25,284 nucleotides of DNA from Isoetes engelmannii (lineage: Eukaryota > Streptophyta > Lycopodiopsida > Isoetales > Isoetaceae). Positions 1 to 10,308 of this stretch are shown in pieces (position 1 is the first letter of the stretch; each line of letters opens with the position of its first letter). The stretch spans positions 1-25,284 of the forward strand of contig JAANSK020166665.1 in the NCBI GenBank assembly GCA_011763485.2, written 5' to 3'. The notes beneath the pieces are model-generated. The model made no database searches. It saw only the letters and a list, made by a program, of their open reading frames with translations, and was not told where the DNA came from. A program made the position numbers and the translations under genes.

Positions 1-65
1 AAGGTACAAATGGAGGAGGCAACTTGGTAAGGACAGGACTGGGCGATTCATCAGAATCACCTAGT

Positions 66-544
66 CTAGCCATTTTTTAGACTGGGGAAGGAGACCCGAC
101 AAATCGGGGGGGGAGGGGGGATGGTTTCAGGGGTTTCCCCCGAGCTGCTCGGACTACCTGACACAAGCCTGCCAGAATATTTTTGTGTAGCAAAGTGGTT
201 CACCATTTTGAATTCCTGAGAACGAAACCAGTTTAGTAAAACACAAGCGTATTCTGGAATACATGAACAAAAGGTAGAAAACATAAAAAAAACTAAAAGA
301 ATACAAACAAACAACTCTTTCCCTATTCCAGAATACAAAATAAAAGACTAAAGAAAAATTTGTATTCGAATTCACATAGAAATGCGCTAAGATGAAAACT
401 AAGACCTTTAAAAGGAAATTCTAGCGCCTTAGTCGCGTATTCCACTTCTTGAGTTCTGGTCGCCATCTCCAGCGCCTTCTCCAACCCGCACAAAAGCGCT
501 TGCTCAACTTCTATACGAAACTCCATGGCAAGGTTAGTCATCAA
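66..544 (-). CDS. candidate small divergent gene, weak
   Basis: This is a speculative minus-strand model. An ATG-started frame at 544-406 (a second in-frame ATG lies about five codons in) reads as an amphipathic, helix-like peptide, with runs such as EVEQALLCGLEKALEMA. A possible donor follows at 405-404. A good pyrimidine-rich acceptor ending at 215 opens a segment at 214 down to about 153, followed by a GT and then, across the C-rich complement of the 106-120 G-run, another acceptor near 80. The presumed intron (405-215) contains two of the palindromes described for the neighbouring locus. I recognise no domain. A different reading is that coding begins at the ATG at 73-71, which sits in a good start context and stays open to the window edge. 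Either way the orientation would be divergent from the gene beginning near 1.06-1.3 kb, sharing the region 545-1060. Confidence 0.2.
249..336. repeat. two copies of the GTATTC-palindrome
   Basis: Sites at 249-262 (GTATTCTGGAATAC) and 323-336 (CTATTCCAGAATAC) match the 14-bp palindrome of the 619-857 array. They lie within the presumed intron of the weak minus-strand gene model. Confidence 0.75.
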
Positions 545-599
545 AGTTTAAAGTACGACCTTAAGTAGTTAGATTTCTTTCATGTTGTTGAGGTTTTAG

Positions 600-857
600 T
601 TTTTAGTGTAGGCAAAGTGTATTCTGGAATACACTTCGCGTTCAGTCGAAGCTCAGAATGTATTCCGGAATACGTTTTGAACTTTGACTGAAATACACTT
701 CGCGTTCAGTCCAAGTTCAAAACGTATATAGTCAGTCCAAGTTCAAAACGTATTCCGGAATATGTAACTTTGACCGAAGGCAAAGTGTGCTCCGGAATAC
801 ACTTCGTGTTCAGTCCAAGTTCAAAACGTATTCCAAAATACGTTTTGAACTTGGACT
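600..857. repeat. array of 14-bp palindromes at about 41-bp spacing
   Basis: Five sites fit the consensus GTATTCCGGAATAC: 619-632, 660-673 (perfect), 750-763, 787-800 and 828-841. Neighbouring starts lie 41, 90, 37 and 41 bp apart, so most spacings are near 41 bp or twice that. Two flanking contexts alternate. Type A extends outward as AAGTG...CACTT. Type B extends as AGTCCAAGTTCAAAAC on one side with its reverse complement on the other, so that 812-857 is a 46-bp inverted repeat with 21-bp perfect arms. Single-arm remnants lie between sites at 690-740. The array lies upstream of the plus-strand ORF at 1.06 kb, in either its promoter or its 5' leader. Confidence 0.9.
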
Positions 858-1061
858 AATACAATTTTGGCCTGTGTTATCACTTAAAAGACTAAATTTC
901 AAGTGTTTAAGCATCTATTTTACAGTTTTTTACTTCGTGTTTTCTTCAAATTTTAGCAGTTTTTAGAAGCAATTTTTGCAAATTAAGTGAAAGTTTGTAG
1001 ACTTTAGTAGTTTTTTGTTGTTTTTGTTCAGATTTTTGTCTTTTTCTTATCTGGAATATAA
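858..1061 (+). other. T-rich leader or promoter region, no clear signal
   Basis: This stretch lies between the palindrome array and the open frame. It is T-rich, with a pyrimidine-rich run ending in TTGTTCAG at about 1024-1031 that could serve as a splice acceptor for an upstream non-coding exon. I see no convincing TATA box. Confidence 0.3.
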
Positions 1062-1301
1062 GTGTCTCTCATTTCTAAATCAGTTTTTAATCAATTCAGC
1101 CAAGACAAGTCAAGGTCCTCAAAGGAAAAACGGGAGAAAGCTGACAAGTCTAGGCCCGTTGAGGACGTTGACAATCCCCAAAAAACTAGGAAATTTGTGA
1201 TTAAAAGGTCAGCCAGAGCACAGGACACGCAACCTCAAGAACAAGCACAAGAAAGGCAGGCACAGGACAGGCGGGCTGAAAGGGAGGAGGAGCAACCTAA
1301 A

Positions 1302-2081
1302 ATGTTTGAGTGCAAACAAACACAATGGTTCATCACCAGAGGCTTAATGGATGGACGGTATCCAGAAAGCACTTTTCTGTGGGTCTGCAAGAAAGCAGGA
1401 ATGAAAAATTATAATGACAAATATTTTGATTGCATGGGTCACATCAGAAGTGCTAGTGATGTGGGCATAGAGACTGCAGATTCTTACAACATAAGCATCC
1501 AGAGTTCACATGGTTTTTTCCTTGTGGAGTCGAAGATGTTTAAGCTAGTAAAAGTGAACTCAGTCTGGTTGTACAAGTATGTTAGAAGCAGGTTCTTTAA
1601 AGAGCGTTTGACTCCTCTCGTTGATGAAGTGGCTAAGCCGAAGGGAATGCTGGAACCTATTCCAGAAGTTGAGGTTAGAGATGAAGAATTTGAAAAAGGG
1701 TTTTCTTTTAAGCCATTGCGGATTGAACAAGAAAACATGGAACTCGTCTCGCAGTCTTTGTCTGGTAATGAAGAAGAGGAAGAGGAAGAGGAAGAGGAAG
1801 AGGAAGAGGAAGAGGAAGAGGAAGAGGAAGAGGAAGAGGAAGAGGAAGATGAGGAAGAGGAAGATGAGGAAGAGGTGCATCAACCAAAAAGAGGACGTGG
1901 AAAAAAACCTCTTAAAGGTCAAATTGCTGCAAAGGAACCCAAGAAGAAAGCTCCTGCGAAGAAAAGGAAGACTCAGCCATTAGACGTGGAAGAGGACCCA
2001 GAGGCAGCTAAAAAAAGGAAGGGGAAAGCTAAGGCACCTGGGGTGCAAATTAAAAAAAAAAAAGCTAGACAAAACCAGTGA
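1302..2081 (+). CDS. nuclear-type acidic/basic protein, N-terminal block of the ParB-like locus
   Basis: The frame is open from 1062, but the first in-frame ATG is at 1302; residues before it may come from a 5' exon or be untranslated. The first ~150 residues are a mixed-composition, probably globular segment (starting MFECKQTQWF) that I do not recognise. About 35 almost pure acidic residues follow, encoded by a (GAAGAG)n tract at about 1769-1875. Next is a lysine-rich tail with an AT-hook-like KRGRGKKP (around 1886-1912) and several nuclear-localisation-like clusters (KKRK, KKKK). This composition is typical of nuclear chromatin-associated proteins. The frame stops at 2079-2081, just after a run of 12 A (2052-2063). 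An open frame resumes at once in another register (2086 on), so the two blocks probably belong to one gene that has decayed, or whose A-run differs in length in the real genome or was miscalled. Confidence 0.5.
   Translation: MFECKQTQWFITRGLMDGRYPESTFLWVCKKAGMKNYNDKYFDCMGHIRSASDVGIETADSYNISIQSSHGFFLVESKMFKLVKVNSVWLYKYVRSRFFKERLTPLVDEVAKPKGMLEPIPEVEVRDEEFEKGFSFKPLRIEQENMELVSQSLSGNEEEEEEEEEEEEEEEEEEEEEEEEEEDEEEEDEEEVHQPKRGRGKKPLKGQIAAKEPKKKAPAKKRKTQPLDVEEDPEAAKKRKGKAKAPGVQIKKKKARQNQ
1769..1875 (+). repeat. GAAGAG microsatellite encoding poly-glutamate
   Basis: An imperfect hexamer repeat of GAAGAG/GAGGAA units forms a long purine-only run, interrupted only near its 3' end by GAT codons. It encodes the acidic stretch of the surrounding protein. 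Such tracts change length easily, so the number of acidic residues is likely to vary between individuals. Confidence 0.9.
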
Positions 2082-2085
2082 GAAG

Positions 2086-3459
2086 ATGGAGTACATGAAT
2101 GCCACTAAACTGGTATGTGGTGTTATTTATTTGCCAGTCACGAGTTTGAGGCTCCCACCCAAAGATGAATTTGGTGAAAGGCCACTTCAGGTGAGACGTA
2201 TTTATGCTGATCACCTGAGAAATTTGAAGGAGAGAATCAAGAAGAACCCCCTTGCACACGTAGCGCCCATTGTGGTGCTTATTGATAAGAGCCAGTGCGC
2301 AGATCCCTCCCAGTACGATAAAGAGCAGGTGGCAAACTACATTTACATCATGCTGGGAGGAAATCATAGTTTTAAAGCCAGAAGACACACAAGGAGAAAC
2401 ATGATTTTAAGTACCTTAACGTCCTTTGTGCAGTCTATGTTAATCTTACTGACGATGAAGCAAAGCTTGTGGCCAATGTGCACAACACAAACAATAAGTA
2501 CAAGCTCAAGATGAGCTTCGTCGACAAAATCAGATTCATGCACAGAGAGTATGTGCTCTTCAAAGAAAAATATGGTGAGGATCTGAAAAAATCAAATGTG
2601 TGGCTGGACTTGAAGGAGCAGTGTGCTATTGAGTGCTGCCTGAAATATGACGAGGCAAACAAAAGGGTTTCGCTCATCAGTCATGACAACTGGTTCCAGA
2701 TCGTCTTCAGGGAAGGAAAGGTAATACTTGTTTTTTTATCCTTTGCCTGTCGTATTCCAGAATATGTTCTACCTTTAAAAGGAAAGTCAAAGTGTATTCC
2801 GGAATACACTGCCTTCAGTATAAGTTCAAAACGTATTCTGGAATATGTTTTGCACTTAGACTGAAGGCAAAGTGTATTCCGGAATACACTTTGACTTTCT
2901 AATCGAAGGACAAACGTATTTCGAAATACACATCTGGTTTGCGTTTCCTTTAAGCACTTAGTAAAGTAGTGAAGGCAACGTATTCTGGAAAATATTTTTC
3001 TAATGTTTTGTTACCGTTTGCAGATTTGGGATCTTCAAAACGAAATATTTAATATGTTCGAGAGGGACGAACTCAAGTCTAAGGGTAAGGTCTCCGAAAA
3101 GAAGAAGGGATCCGACGTTCCTAAGAAAGAAATGACGATAATAGCCTGGAGGGAACTCCAAGGCTTCACTGACACAGATATTTTGGCCCGGCTCTTACAA
3201 AAGGTTGCCGGCAAAGAGTTCTCACTTGAAGAGATGTCCAAAGAACACAAGTAAGTTTTTAAGCTTTGTAGACTTTTTGTATTCGGGAATACGTCTCTTA
3301 CTACTTCTTGTTGCTGCAGCCAAAAAAATGTAATTCAATGCCAACTATCTCTAATGGAGCAGCTAAATATTGATACTTGGGAACGTTGCAAAAGAGTTGT
3401 ACCCTATTGCAACCTCTGACGAGCGCATTCTCCAATAAGCTCCTAATTTTGAAGGATGG
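2086..3459 (+). CDS. ParB/sulfiredoxin-fold-like protein, C-terminal block, probably decayed
   Basis: The segment reads like the ParB N-terminal fold in order: a basic helix LRNLKERIKKNP (about 2215-2250), a strand HVAPIVVLID (about 2257-2286), and the strand-loop IMLGGNHSFKA (about 2347-2379), which fits the ParB G(x)H/ER-type signature. Further on, in another frame, come NVLCAVYVNLTDDEAKLVA and an Asn-rich stretch VHNTNNKYKLKMSF (about 2400-2515), then a long helical part. Exon ends are clear. The donor GTAATA is at 2721 and the acceptor TTTGCAG ends at 3023, phase 0. A second donor GTAAGT is at 3251 and the acceptor ends at 3319, phase 2. A further donor GTAAG is at 3460. The frame changes near 2380 and again near 3390, so this is a decayed copy, or the assembly carries small indels. 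The ParB assignment rests on motif order only; catalytic or DNA-binding activity is not shown. The 3' end meets a Gypsy fossil. Confidence 0.45.
2745..2993. repeat. second palindrome array, filling an intron
   Basis: Six sites of the GTATTCCGGAATAC family lie at 2752, 2794, 2833, 2874, 2916 and 2980. The first five are 42, 39, 41 and 42 bp apart. Sites 2794-2807 and 2874-2887 are perfect. The latter is the centre of a perfect 24-bp palindrome (2869-2892). Site 2916-2929 (GTATTTCGAAATAC) is a compensated variant: both arms changed together. Positions 2811-2868 form a 58-bp hairpin with 28-bp arms and about three mismatches. The array makes up nearly the whole predicted intron 2721-3023. Confidence 0.9.
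3279..3292. repeat. single palindrome in a 69-bp intron
   Basis: GTATTCGGGAATAC lies in the predicted short intron 3251-3319 of the same gene. It is the last member of the family that I find in the window. Confidence 0.8.
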
Positions 3460-3544
3460 GTAAGTTTTTTTACTTAGTTACTTTTTTGTAAAGTTTGCTT
3501 ACACCATTTAAATGCAGAACCATTTATTAATAAGGAGCTCAGAT

Positions 3545-6500
3545 AATGGATTGATTCTCATGAGTCAGCCTCTAGCTCTGGATTGAGACCATTAGAGCCT
3601 AAGATTACCTTGCCAAAGAAGTTTGATGGCACTAGGGCCAAGCTTCGTGGATTTTTGAATCAGATGGGGCTCGTGATTCAGCTCCATCCTCATAGATATC
3701 CCACATCTCAAGAGCAAGTTGTATTGATTGGTTCTCTCCTTACAGGGCAGCTTTAAATTGGTTTGCTTCGTTGTTGGAGAGAGGAGTCTAGAATTGTAGG
3801 ACTTTTTTGCTTTCACTGCTAAGCTCGAGGCATGTTTTGGGGATACAGATCGTCAACGCACGACAGTTACTAAGCTCAGCAATCTTAGACAAGGTTCTCG
3901 TCTGGCATCCGTTTATGCTTTAGGATTCCATCAAATTGCTATACATACAGCTTGGCATGATGCAGCTTTGTGTGATTGTTTTCGACGGGGCCTCCGCGAG
4001 GATGTGAAGGATATGTTGTTAACCATAGAGGATCCTAGGACCTTGGATGAAGCCATAAAACTTGTCATTTGTTGTGATAATTGTCTTTTCAAGTGCAAGC
4101 AAGAAAGGCATTATCAGACATTCCCCCGCATAACACCGACAATACCAGTCTCTACTCCATCCATTGCTACTGAGTCAGATGGTCCGGTGCCAATGCAAGT
4201 TGATGATATTATTCGAGGGCTTTTGTCTGCTGTAGAAAAACATCACAGGAGGGAGGCCAATCTTCGTCCCTATTGTGGAGGAGGCGGTCATATTGCTCGG
4301 GGATGTCCAGTTAAGCGTCCAGCCAGTCGAAAAACTTCAGGGGCTGGTCCGAATAGTAGGAGTCTCTGGATGGCTGACTGACATTTCCCAGACTCCTCCC
4401 ATAGAAGGGTTTATTTTATCAGATAAGGCTAGTAAAGTGTCCTTTTATCTCCATATCATTGGAGTCAGAGGTTGCAAAGTTAGATGCATTGGTCCAATTC
4501 GATAGTGGTGCAAATGCTTGCTTTATGGATAGCGCATTTGCTACTAAGCACGCCATCTCTAGAAGCAGAGTTGAGCATCGTAATTCTATCGGTGTGATTG
4601 ATGGGCGTGAGATCTCCTCAGGTGCAGTTACAAAATGTACTGCACCCATTTGGGTTCTTTTCGAGGGAGCTTCTTGTAGCATTTCCGTCAATCTCATCGC
4701 CAACCCACATACGCCAGTGGTCTTGGGTCTTCCTTGACTGGAATTGCATAACCCACAGATTGATTAGCGTTCTAGATCATTTCGATTTGTTGTCTCTTGT
4801 GCCAGTCCCTGTTCATCTGCAGTCCCTACCTCTACGTCAACATATATTCCAGTCCGTAAGTATCGTGGGCCCCTGCTTGTGCATTTGCTCATGTCCCAGT
4901 TCCTGTCTCTATTCTGTGTCTTGATCCAATCCTAGTTCCTGCTCCAGTTCCAGTTCCTATTCTTGCTCATGCTCCTGCTCTAGTTCCAGTTCCTGCTCCT
5001 GCTCTTGATCCTCCTGCTGTCCAAACCCCTATTTCTATGGAGGTTTCTTCATGCTCTCAGCTTTGCATCTCAAAGATTTCAGTCTACAAGTTCATCAGAG
5101 CGGGGAGAAAAGATCCCAATTCAGAGTTTGCAATTCAAGTTCACCCATCAACTAGCTCTGCTTCAATGATGTCTGCACATGTCCTTCCTGATAAGTATAA
5201 GGATTTTGACGATGTTTTTGACAAGGCCAAAGCTAGCAAGCTTCCAGAGCATCGTCTCAATGACTGCCCCATTGATCTCCAACTAGAGACAGACCTCACC
5301 ATTTGGTCCTATCTATAGCTTGTCACCAAAAGAGTTGAAGGCTTTGCGGACCTATATTGAGGAAAATCTTGCGACTGGGCTTACCCGACATTCTCAGTCT
5401 CCTACGAGAGCTCCCATTTTCTTTGTCTCCAAGAAGGATGTCACTTTGCGGTTGGTTATGGATTATCGCGGACTCAACAAGATTACTGTGCTAATCGATA
5501 TCCTCTCACTCTGATCCTAGAATTACTTGAATGGCTGCAAGGTTGATCTTTGAGGCGTCTATAATCTTATACGGATCAGGGACGGTGATGAGTGGAAGAC
5601 CACCTTTCGAACTCGGTAATGGCATTTTGAGTACACTGTACCAATGCCCCAACTGCCTTCCAGCGCATGGCTAATGATGTTTTTTGAGAGTTATTGGATC
5701 TCTTCATTATCACTATTTGGATGATATTCTGATCTATTCGAAAACCCTAGAAGAGCATGAAGAACATGTCTAGAAGATCCTTCAGAAGCTGCGGGAACAT
5801 GGTCTTTATGCCAAGATGGAGAATGTCAGTTTGAGCAGAATAATGTCGAGTTCCTTGGCTACTATATCACACCCCAGGGTGTCTCTATGGATCCCAAAAA
5901 AGTAGCACTGTTTTGAAGAGGCAAACACCTTTTTTTGTTCGAGATATTCAATGTCTCCTTGGATTTGCCAACTTCTATCGGCATTTATTCGTGATTATTT
6001 GGAGATTGTCCTTCCTTTGACATGCCTCACATCAAAGGATGTGCCATTCGAATGGAGCATGGAAGCAGAATCCACTTTTGTTACCTTGAAACATGCTTTC
6101 ACCACGGCACGAGTTCTTGCTCATGCAGAGCCTTTGTGTCCTTATGTTGTAGAAGCAGATGCTTCTGATTTTGCTGGTATTCTGTCACAAGAGAGGGATG
6201 ACCATGAATTGCATCCGATCGCCGATCACTCGGAAGTTCCAGGCTACCGGAATCGACTATCCAATTTATGACAAGGAGTTATTGGCGATAGTTAATTATT
6301 TCGAGGAATGGAGATGTTTTTTGGAAGGGTCCCCTCATAAGGTCACAGTTTATACATATCATCGAAATCTAGAATATTTTCATTCTGCTCAAGTACTCTA
6401 CCATCGCCAGGCACGATGGCATACTCAAGTATTATCACGCATCGATTTTTTGATCAAGTACCGCCCGAGAACTCTCTAAGGGAAGCCAGATGCCTTGTCT

Positions 6501-8640
6501 GGATGCTCCTACTTTGAGCATAAGACGGGTGATCCTATATTTGATCCGCAGTCATAGATCATGCTGGAACCTGATCGGTTCCAGTTTATGGCCATTAGTG
6601 TGTTCGAAAGGCCTCATGGTATAGCCTTGCTGGAGTCTATTCGTACATCTCTCCCCTCGGATCCATTGGCCCAAGACGTTTCTTTACATCTAGGTGCAGC
6701 ATAATCTTCTTCGTAGATGCAGTCGGACTATGATCGTTTCAAGATTTGAGATGGACTCTTATTCTACGATGGACTACTGTATGTTCCAGATGGTGCCTCT
6801 GGGCTTCGGATTCTTCAGGCTTGCCATGAACTCACCCATGGCTGGACACTTTGGGGTAGCCAAGACTCTTGAACTCACTAGTCAAGAGTATTTGTGGCTG
6901 AGCTCTGTGCTCTGTTGAGGTTTTCATCCATTTCTGTGATATCTGCTGTCGAGCGAAGGTTCTGAGACATCTTTCTCATGGTCTTCTTCAACCACTGCCT
7001 GTTCCAGATGGACCGTGGAAGAGTATCTCGATCTGTGGATTTTATTCCATAACTGCCACTCTCTCGGAGTCATGATGCCATCATGGTCATTGTTAATAGC
7101 TTCTCCAAGATAGCTCATTTTATTCCTTGCAACCTCACCATCACCAGCAAAGGCACAACTGATCCCTTTCTTCGTGAAATAGTCAGACTTCATGGATTGC
7201 CATACATTATTGTCAGTGATCGAAGACCTCAGCTCATCGCAGGCTTTTGAAAGAGACGTCTGAAGCTATCACATATCGATCGCTCTTTGACATGTGGTCA
7301 TCATCCAGAAAGTAAAAGGCAAGCAGAGCGCACTAATCAGACTTTGGAGCAGTATCTGAGGTGTTTCATTAGTTACTAGTAGGATGATTGGGTCGACTGG
7401 CTCCCATCAGCTAAGTTTGCCTATAACAACTTAGTACATACTTCGACCGACCAGACACCATTTTTTTATAAATCTGGCCAACACCATCAATAGTCCATCG
7501 ATGCCGCTGGATATGACTCTGTTAATCATAGTGCTGAGTCTCGACTTGAGAAGCTCCAAACTTCTCAATCAGATCTTCAACATCATCTTCTCCGGGCACA
7601 GGAATGATATTGGCACTATGCAGATCTGCACCATCAGGAAGCTTCTCCTTTTCATGTTGGTGACCTTATCTGATTCTTGCACAGAGACCTCCCTACTACA
7701 CGTCCCTGCAACAAGCTTGACTATCGTCGCCTTGGTCCTTACCGGATCGCGACTCACGTTAGTGATGTTGCATTTCGGCTTGAGCTCTCTCCAGCTGTTC
7801 GGCTATACCCAGTCTTTCATGTTTCGGTTTGGAGCAGTACATGCCTAATCCCTTTCCAGATCGAGCTCCTCTATTGCCTCCACAAGTGGAGATTGATGAT
7901 CACGAGGAGTTCGATGTTCGCGAGATTTTGGACTCTAAGTTTCACCGTCGACGATTGTATTACTTTGCCGACTGGGAAGGATACTCTCCAAGTGAACGGT
8001 CCTGGGAACCTGCCGAGAATCTGAGCAACGCTCTTGATAAGATTGCAGAATTCCACCGACGGTATTCGAACAAGCCAAGTCCAAGTGCTCCGGCTCTAGC
8101 TCTGCGAACTCGGCGTTGTCATAGGAGGAGGATGGTGTGACGACCATACAAATATTCGTACTATATGAGCATTATACTCGTATGTACAAAAGATGGTCAT
8201 CATAGGAAATGCAAAAAAATAATTACACAAGGCAAGTTTGAACTTGCCACCTTTCAGTTGTGAACCACATACCTTAGCCAAGTGCACTACCCATCCTCTT
8301 TGGTACTATTCTCTTGCATCCTCCCATATGTGCAGTAGCTTCCAGGAAGTCCTAGAACATTCGAGAACCTATGTGCATGTACGAAACTTAGCAAGATCTC
8401 AACCGTTCGAGTGGCACGATTTGGACCGTTGGTATACATATATAGAGGAACCTCATTCTTGTCAAACCATTCCGGTTCAATGTCAGGCTCGAGCCTTCTA
8501 GGCAGTTTTCCTGTGTTCCTGCTTGCCTCTAGGTCATTGAATTCTTCATTCTTCCTTGTATATTAGATTCTTTGCATATTTCTTGCGTATTTTCCACGTA
8601 TTCTCTCTGTTTTTGCGTAGGTTCATAACAATCACTTGAA
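3545..8640 (+). mobile_element. Ty3/Gypsy chromovirus fossil, 5' end missing
   Basis: This is an old, broken chromodomain-bearing LTR retrotransposon. The parts appear in the usual order: gag (from about 3590, with a CCHC-like knuckle at about 4270-4310), aspartic protease (about 4490-4735, DSGA motif), reverse transcriptase (about 5190-5950), RNase H (about 6000-6480), integrase (about 6800-7500) and a C-terminal chromodomain (about 7890-8060, core YYFADWEGYSPSERSWEP). A purine-rich tract at about 8122-8135 precedes the 3' LTR. I see no matching 5' LTR; the similarity begins inside gag, next to the last exon of the ParB-like locus. Reading frames are broken in roughly ten or more places, so it is not active. 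It most resembles plant chromoviruses. The left edge is uncertain by tens of bases. Confidence 0.85.
8136..8640 (+). repeat. 3' LTR of the Gypsy fossil (right edge approximate)
   Basis: It begins TGTGACGACC right after the polypurine tract. It contains a TATA-like ATATATAG at about 8437-8445 and a pyrimidine-rich 3' part up to about 8630. The same sequence is present twice in inverted orientation at 9040-10602, which supports the LTR assignment. Positions 8224-8302 read on the minus strand as a tRNA-like module, with an A-box-like TGGCTAAGG and a B-box-like GTTCAAACT about 37 bases apart. Confidence 0.7.
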
Positions 8641-9039
8641 AACGCTCTTTTGCAAATCTTGTAGCTGAAGCTTGAATTTTGTTGTTCGCTTGAAGAACTC
8701 GAACTTATTTCATGGGTTTGAGGGATTCAATTTCGCGAATCCTTCCAACCCAAAAAGCCCGCTGGATTCTACAAGCCTTTACCGAAGAATTTATTTTTGG
8801 GACCATAAATTACATTCTTGATTGGCCCCAGAAAAAGCACCCACGAATATGCAAACACAAAGGAAAAATTGGCAAGAAAAAGAAAAAGCTTGAGGGTCCG
8901 CAAGAACACAGCTACAAATACACGAATCGACAGATTCACAAGAAACACACATAGGAAAAATCACAGCTGGAAAACATGGGATCCGCTTAACATGATCCCA
9001 TGCTTTGTGTCAAACATAAAGCTGCATGCGGGATTCACT
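8641..9039. other. spacer between two convergent Gypsy ends
   Basis: There is no gene here that I can support. The left part may be more LTR or downstream sequence. It contains a short perfect inverted repeat, CATGGGATC at 8975-8983 and GATCCCATG at 8994-9002. The short open frames are chance. Confidence 0.4.
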
Positions 9040-10039
9040 TGAAGGCATCAGCAAGATAATACACGATTATTTGAAGAATACACTGGAATACTAGTATACT
9101 TGATAAATCGAGCAAAAGATCAGGCTTGAGCTAGAAGGCCCAAGATTGGGGTTGAACCGAGATGGTTCGACAAGAATGAGGCACGTTCCTAAACCAACGA
9201 TCATGATAACGAAAGGATGAGATTGTGTCAAGTGCCGAACATAAGTTCTAGAATATTCAAGAACCTCTTGGAAATTACTATATGAAAATGATACAAAAGA
9301 AAGTCTTTAAGAAATATTGGTAGCTCCCTAGGCAAAGGTATGTATCTCATAACAACAACAATATAAGAAGGTCACGAGTTCAAGCCTTGCTTTGTGCAAC
9401 TATCTTTTGCATCTGGGTGACGATTAACTTTAACACTACCATCCCCTTCTTACGATGGTGACGAGGCTTCAGAGTTGGAGCCTGAGTACTTGGACTTGGC
9501 TTATCTAGTAACATCGATGGAACTCCTCAATTTTGTCATATGCATCAGATTTTCTGCAATTTTGTTAAGTGCATTAGTTAGACTTTTTGGAAGCTCCGGG
9601 ATTCGATCACTTGGAGAATATTGTTTCAAATCGACAAAGTAGTACAACCACCAATGAAGAAACTTAGAATCCAAAAAATCTCTCGAATCTCAAACTCCTC
9701 ATGATCATCAATTTCCACTGGTGGAGGAGGCGGAGGAACGCGATTTTAGGACAAAGAAATACTTAGACTCAACGCAGACTAGAACCGGCAAAGGGATTTT
9801 GGTTCAAACTATAATAAACCTACGTGAAAACAAGAGAAAATACGCGAAAAATATGCGAAGAATGCCATGGAACAGTGAATGTACTTGATAGGACAGAGCA
9901 TAATACAAGGGCTTGAGCTAGAAGGCTGATTGGTGTTGAATTAGAATATACACTTGGACCAATGGCAAGGATCGCGCCACTACAAAGGAATGTCGCACAT
10001 GCACGTAGATCTTGGAATGTTTTGGAACCTCTTGAAAAC

Positions 10040-10182
10040 TGTAATGAACCCATGGGGGACCGCTTGAGTAGATCTTGGTGTGATGTTTCCCCATACCACC
10101 ATAAGAGGGTGGGATGGATTTCGCATAAACGTCCAGATGTTTTGGCCAGTTGGTTAGCCTGGGGTCATTAAAGAACATTACA
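10040..10182 (+). repeat. TRIM 5' LTR
   Basis: It starts TGTAATG and ends ATTACA, and is directly followed by GT and the primer-binding site. Confidence 0.85.
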
Positions 10183-10308
10183 GTTGGTATCAGAGCAGGG
10201 CTCGAGTTCGAGTCTCCATGGGGGCATGTATGGTCTTGGACATCATTGTATGGTGTGGTCTGTGGTCTTGTGATGCTCGAAGACGAGCATAGTTCTAGTG
10301 AGGGAGAT

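Noticed and set aside
106-120. G-run as a possible quadruplex
   Set aside because: There are only two usable G blocks. On the other strand it fits better as a pyrimidine tract before a splice acceptor.
1062-1301. Start of the acidic/basic protein at 1062
   Set aside because: The codon there is GTG, not used as a normal start in plant nuclear genes. The first in-frame ATG is at 1302; coding upstream would need another exon.
1560-1983. Phe/Leu-rich minus-strand and Lys/Arg-rich plus-strand frames over the GAAGAG tract
   Set aside because: They are shadows of the hexamer repeat in other frames.
600-2993. Regularly spaced repeats resembling a CRISPR array
   Set aside because: The segments between palindromes are themselves repeated and paired. 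Spacing varies, there are no cas-like genes, and the setting is a plant nuclear genome.
4920-5015. CCTGCTCCAGTT-type short repeats
   Set aside because: This is a degenerate Pro/Val/Ala-coding repeat inside the Gypsy fossil, between the protease and reverse transcriptase parts, not an independent feature.
8712-9042. Lys-rich short frames between the Gypsy ends
   Set aside because: They are A-rich chance frames with no similarity that I can see, in an LTR-flanked spacer.
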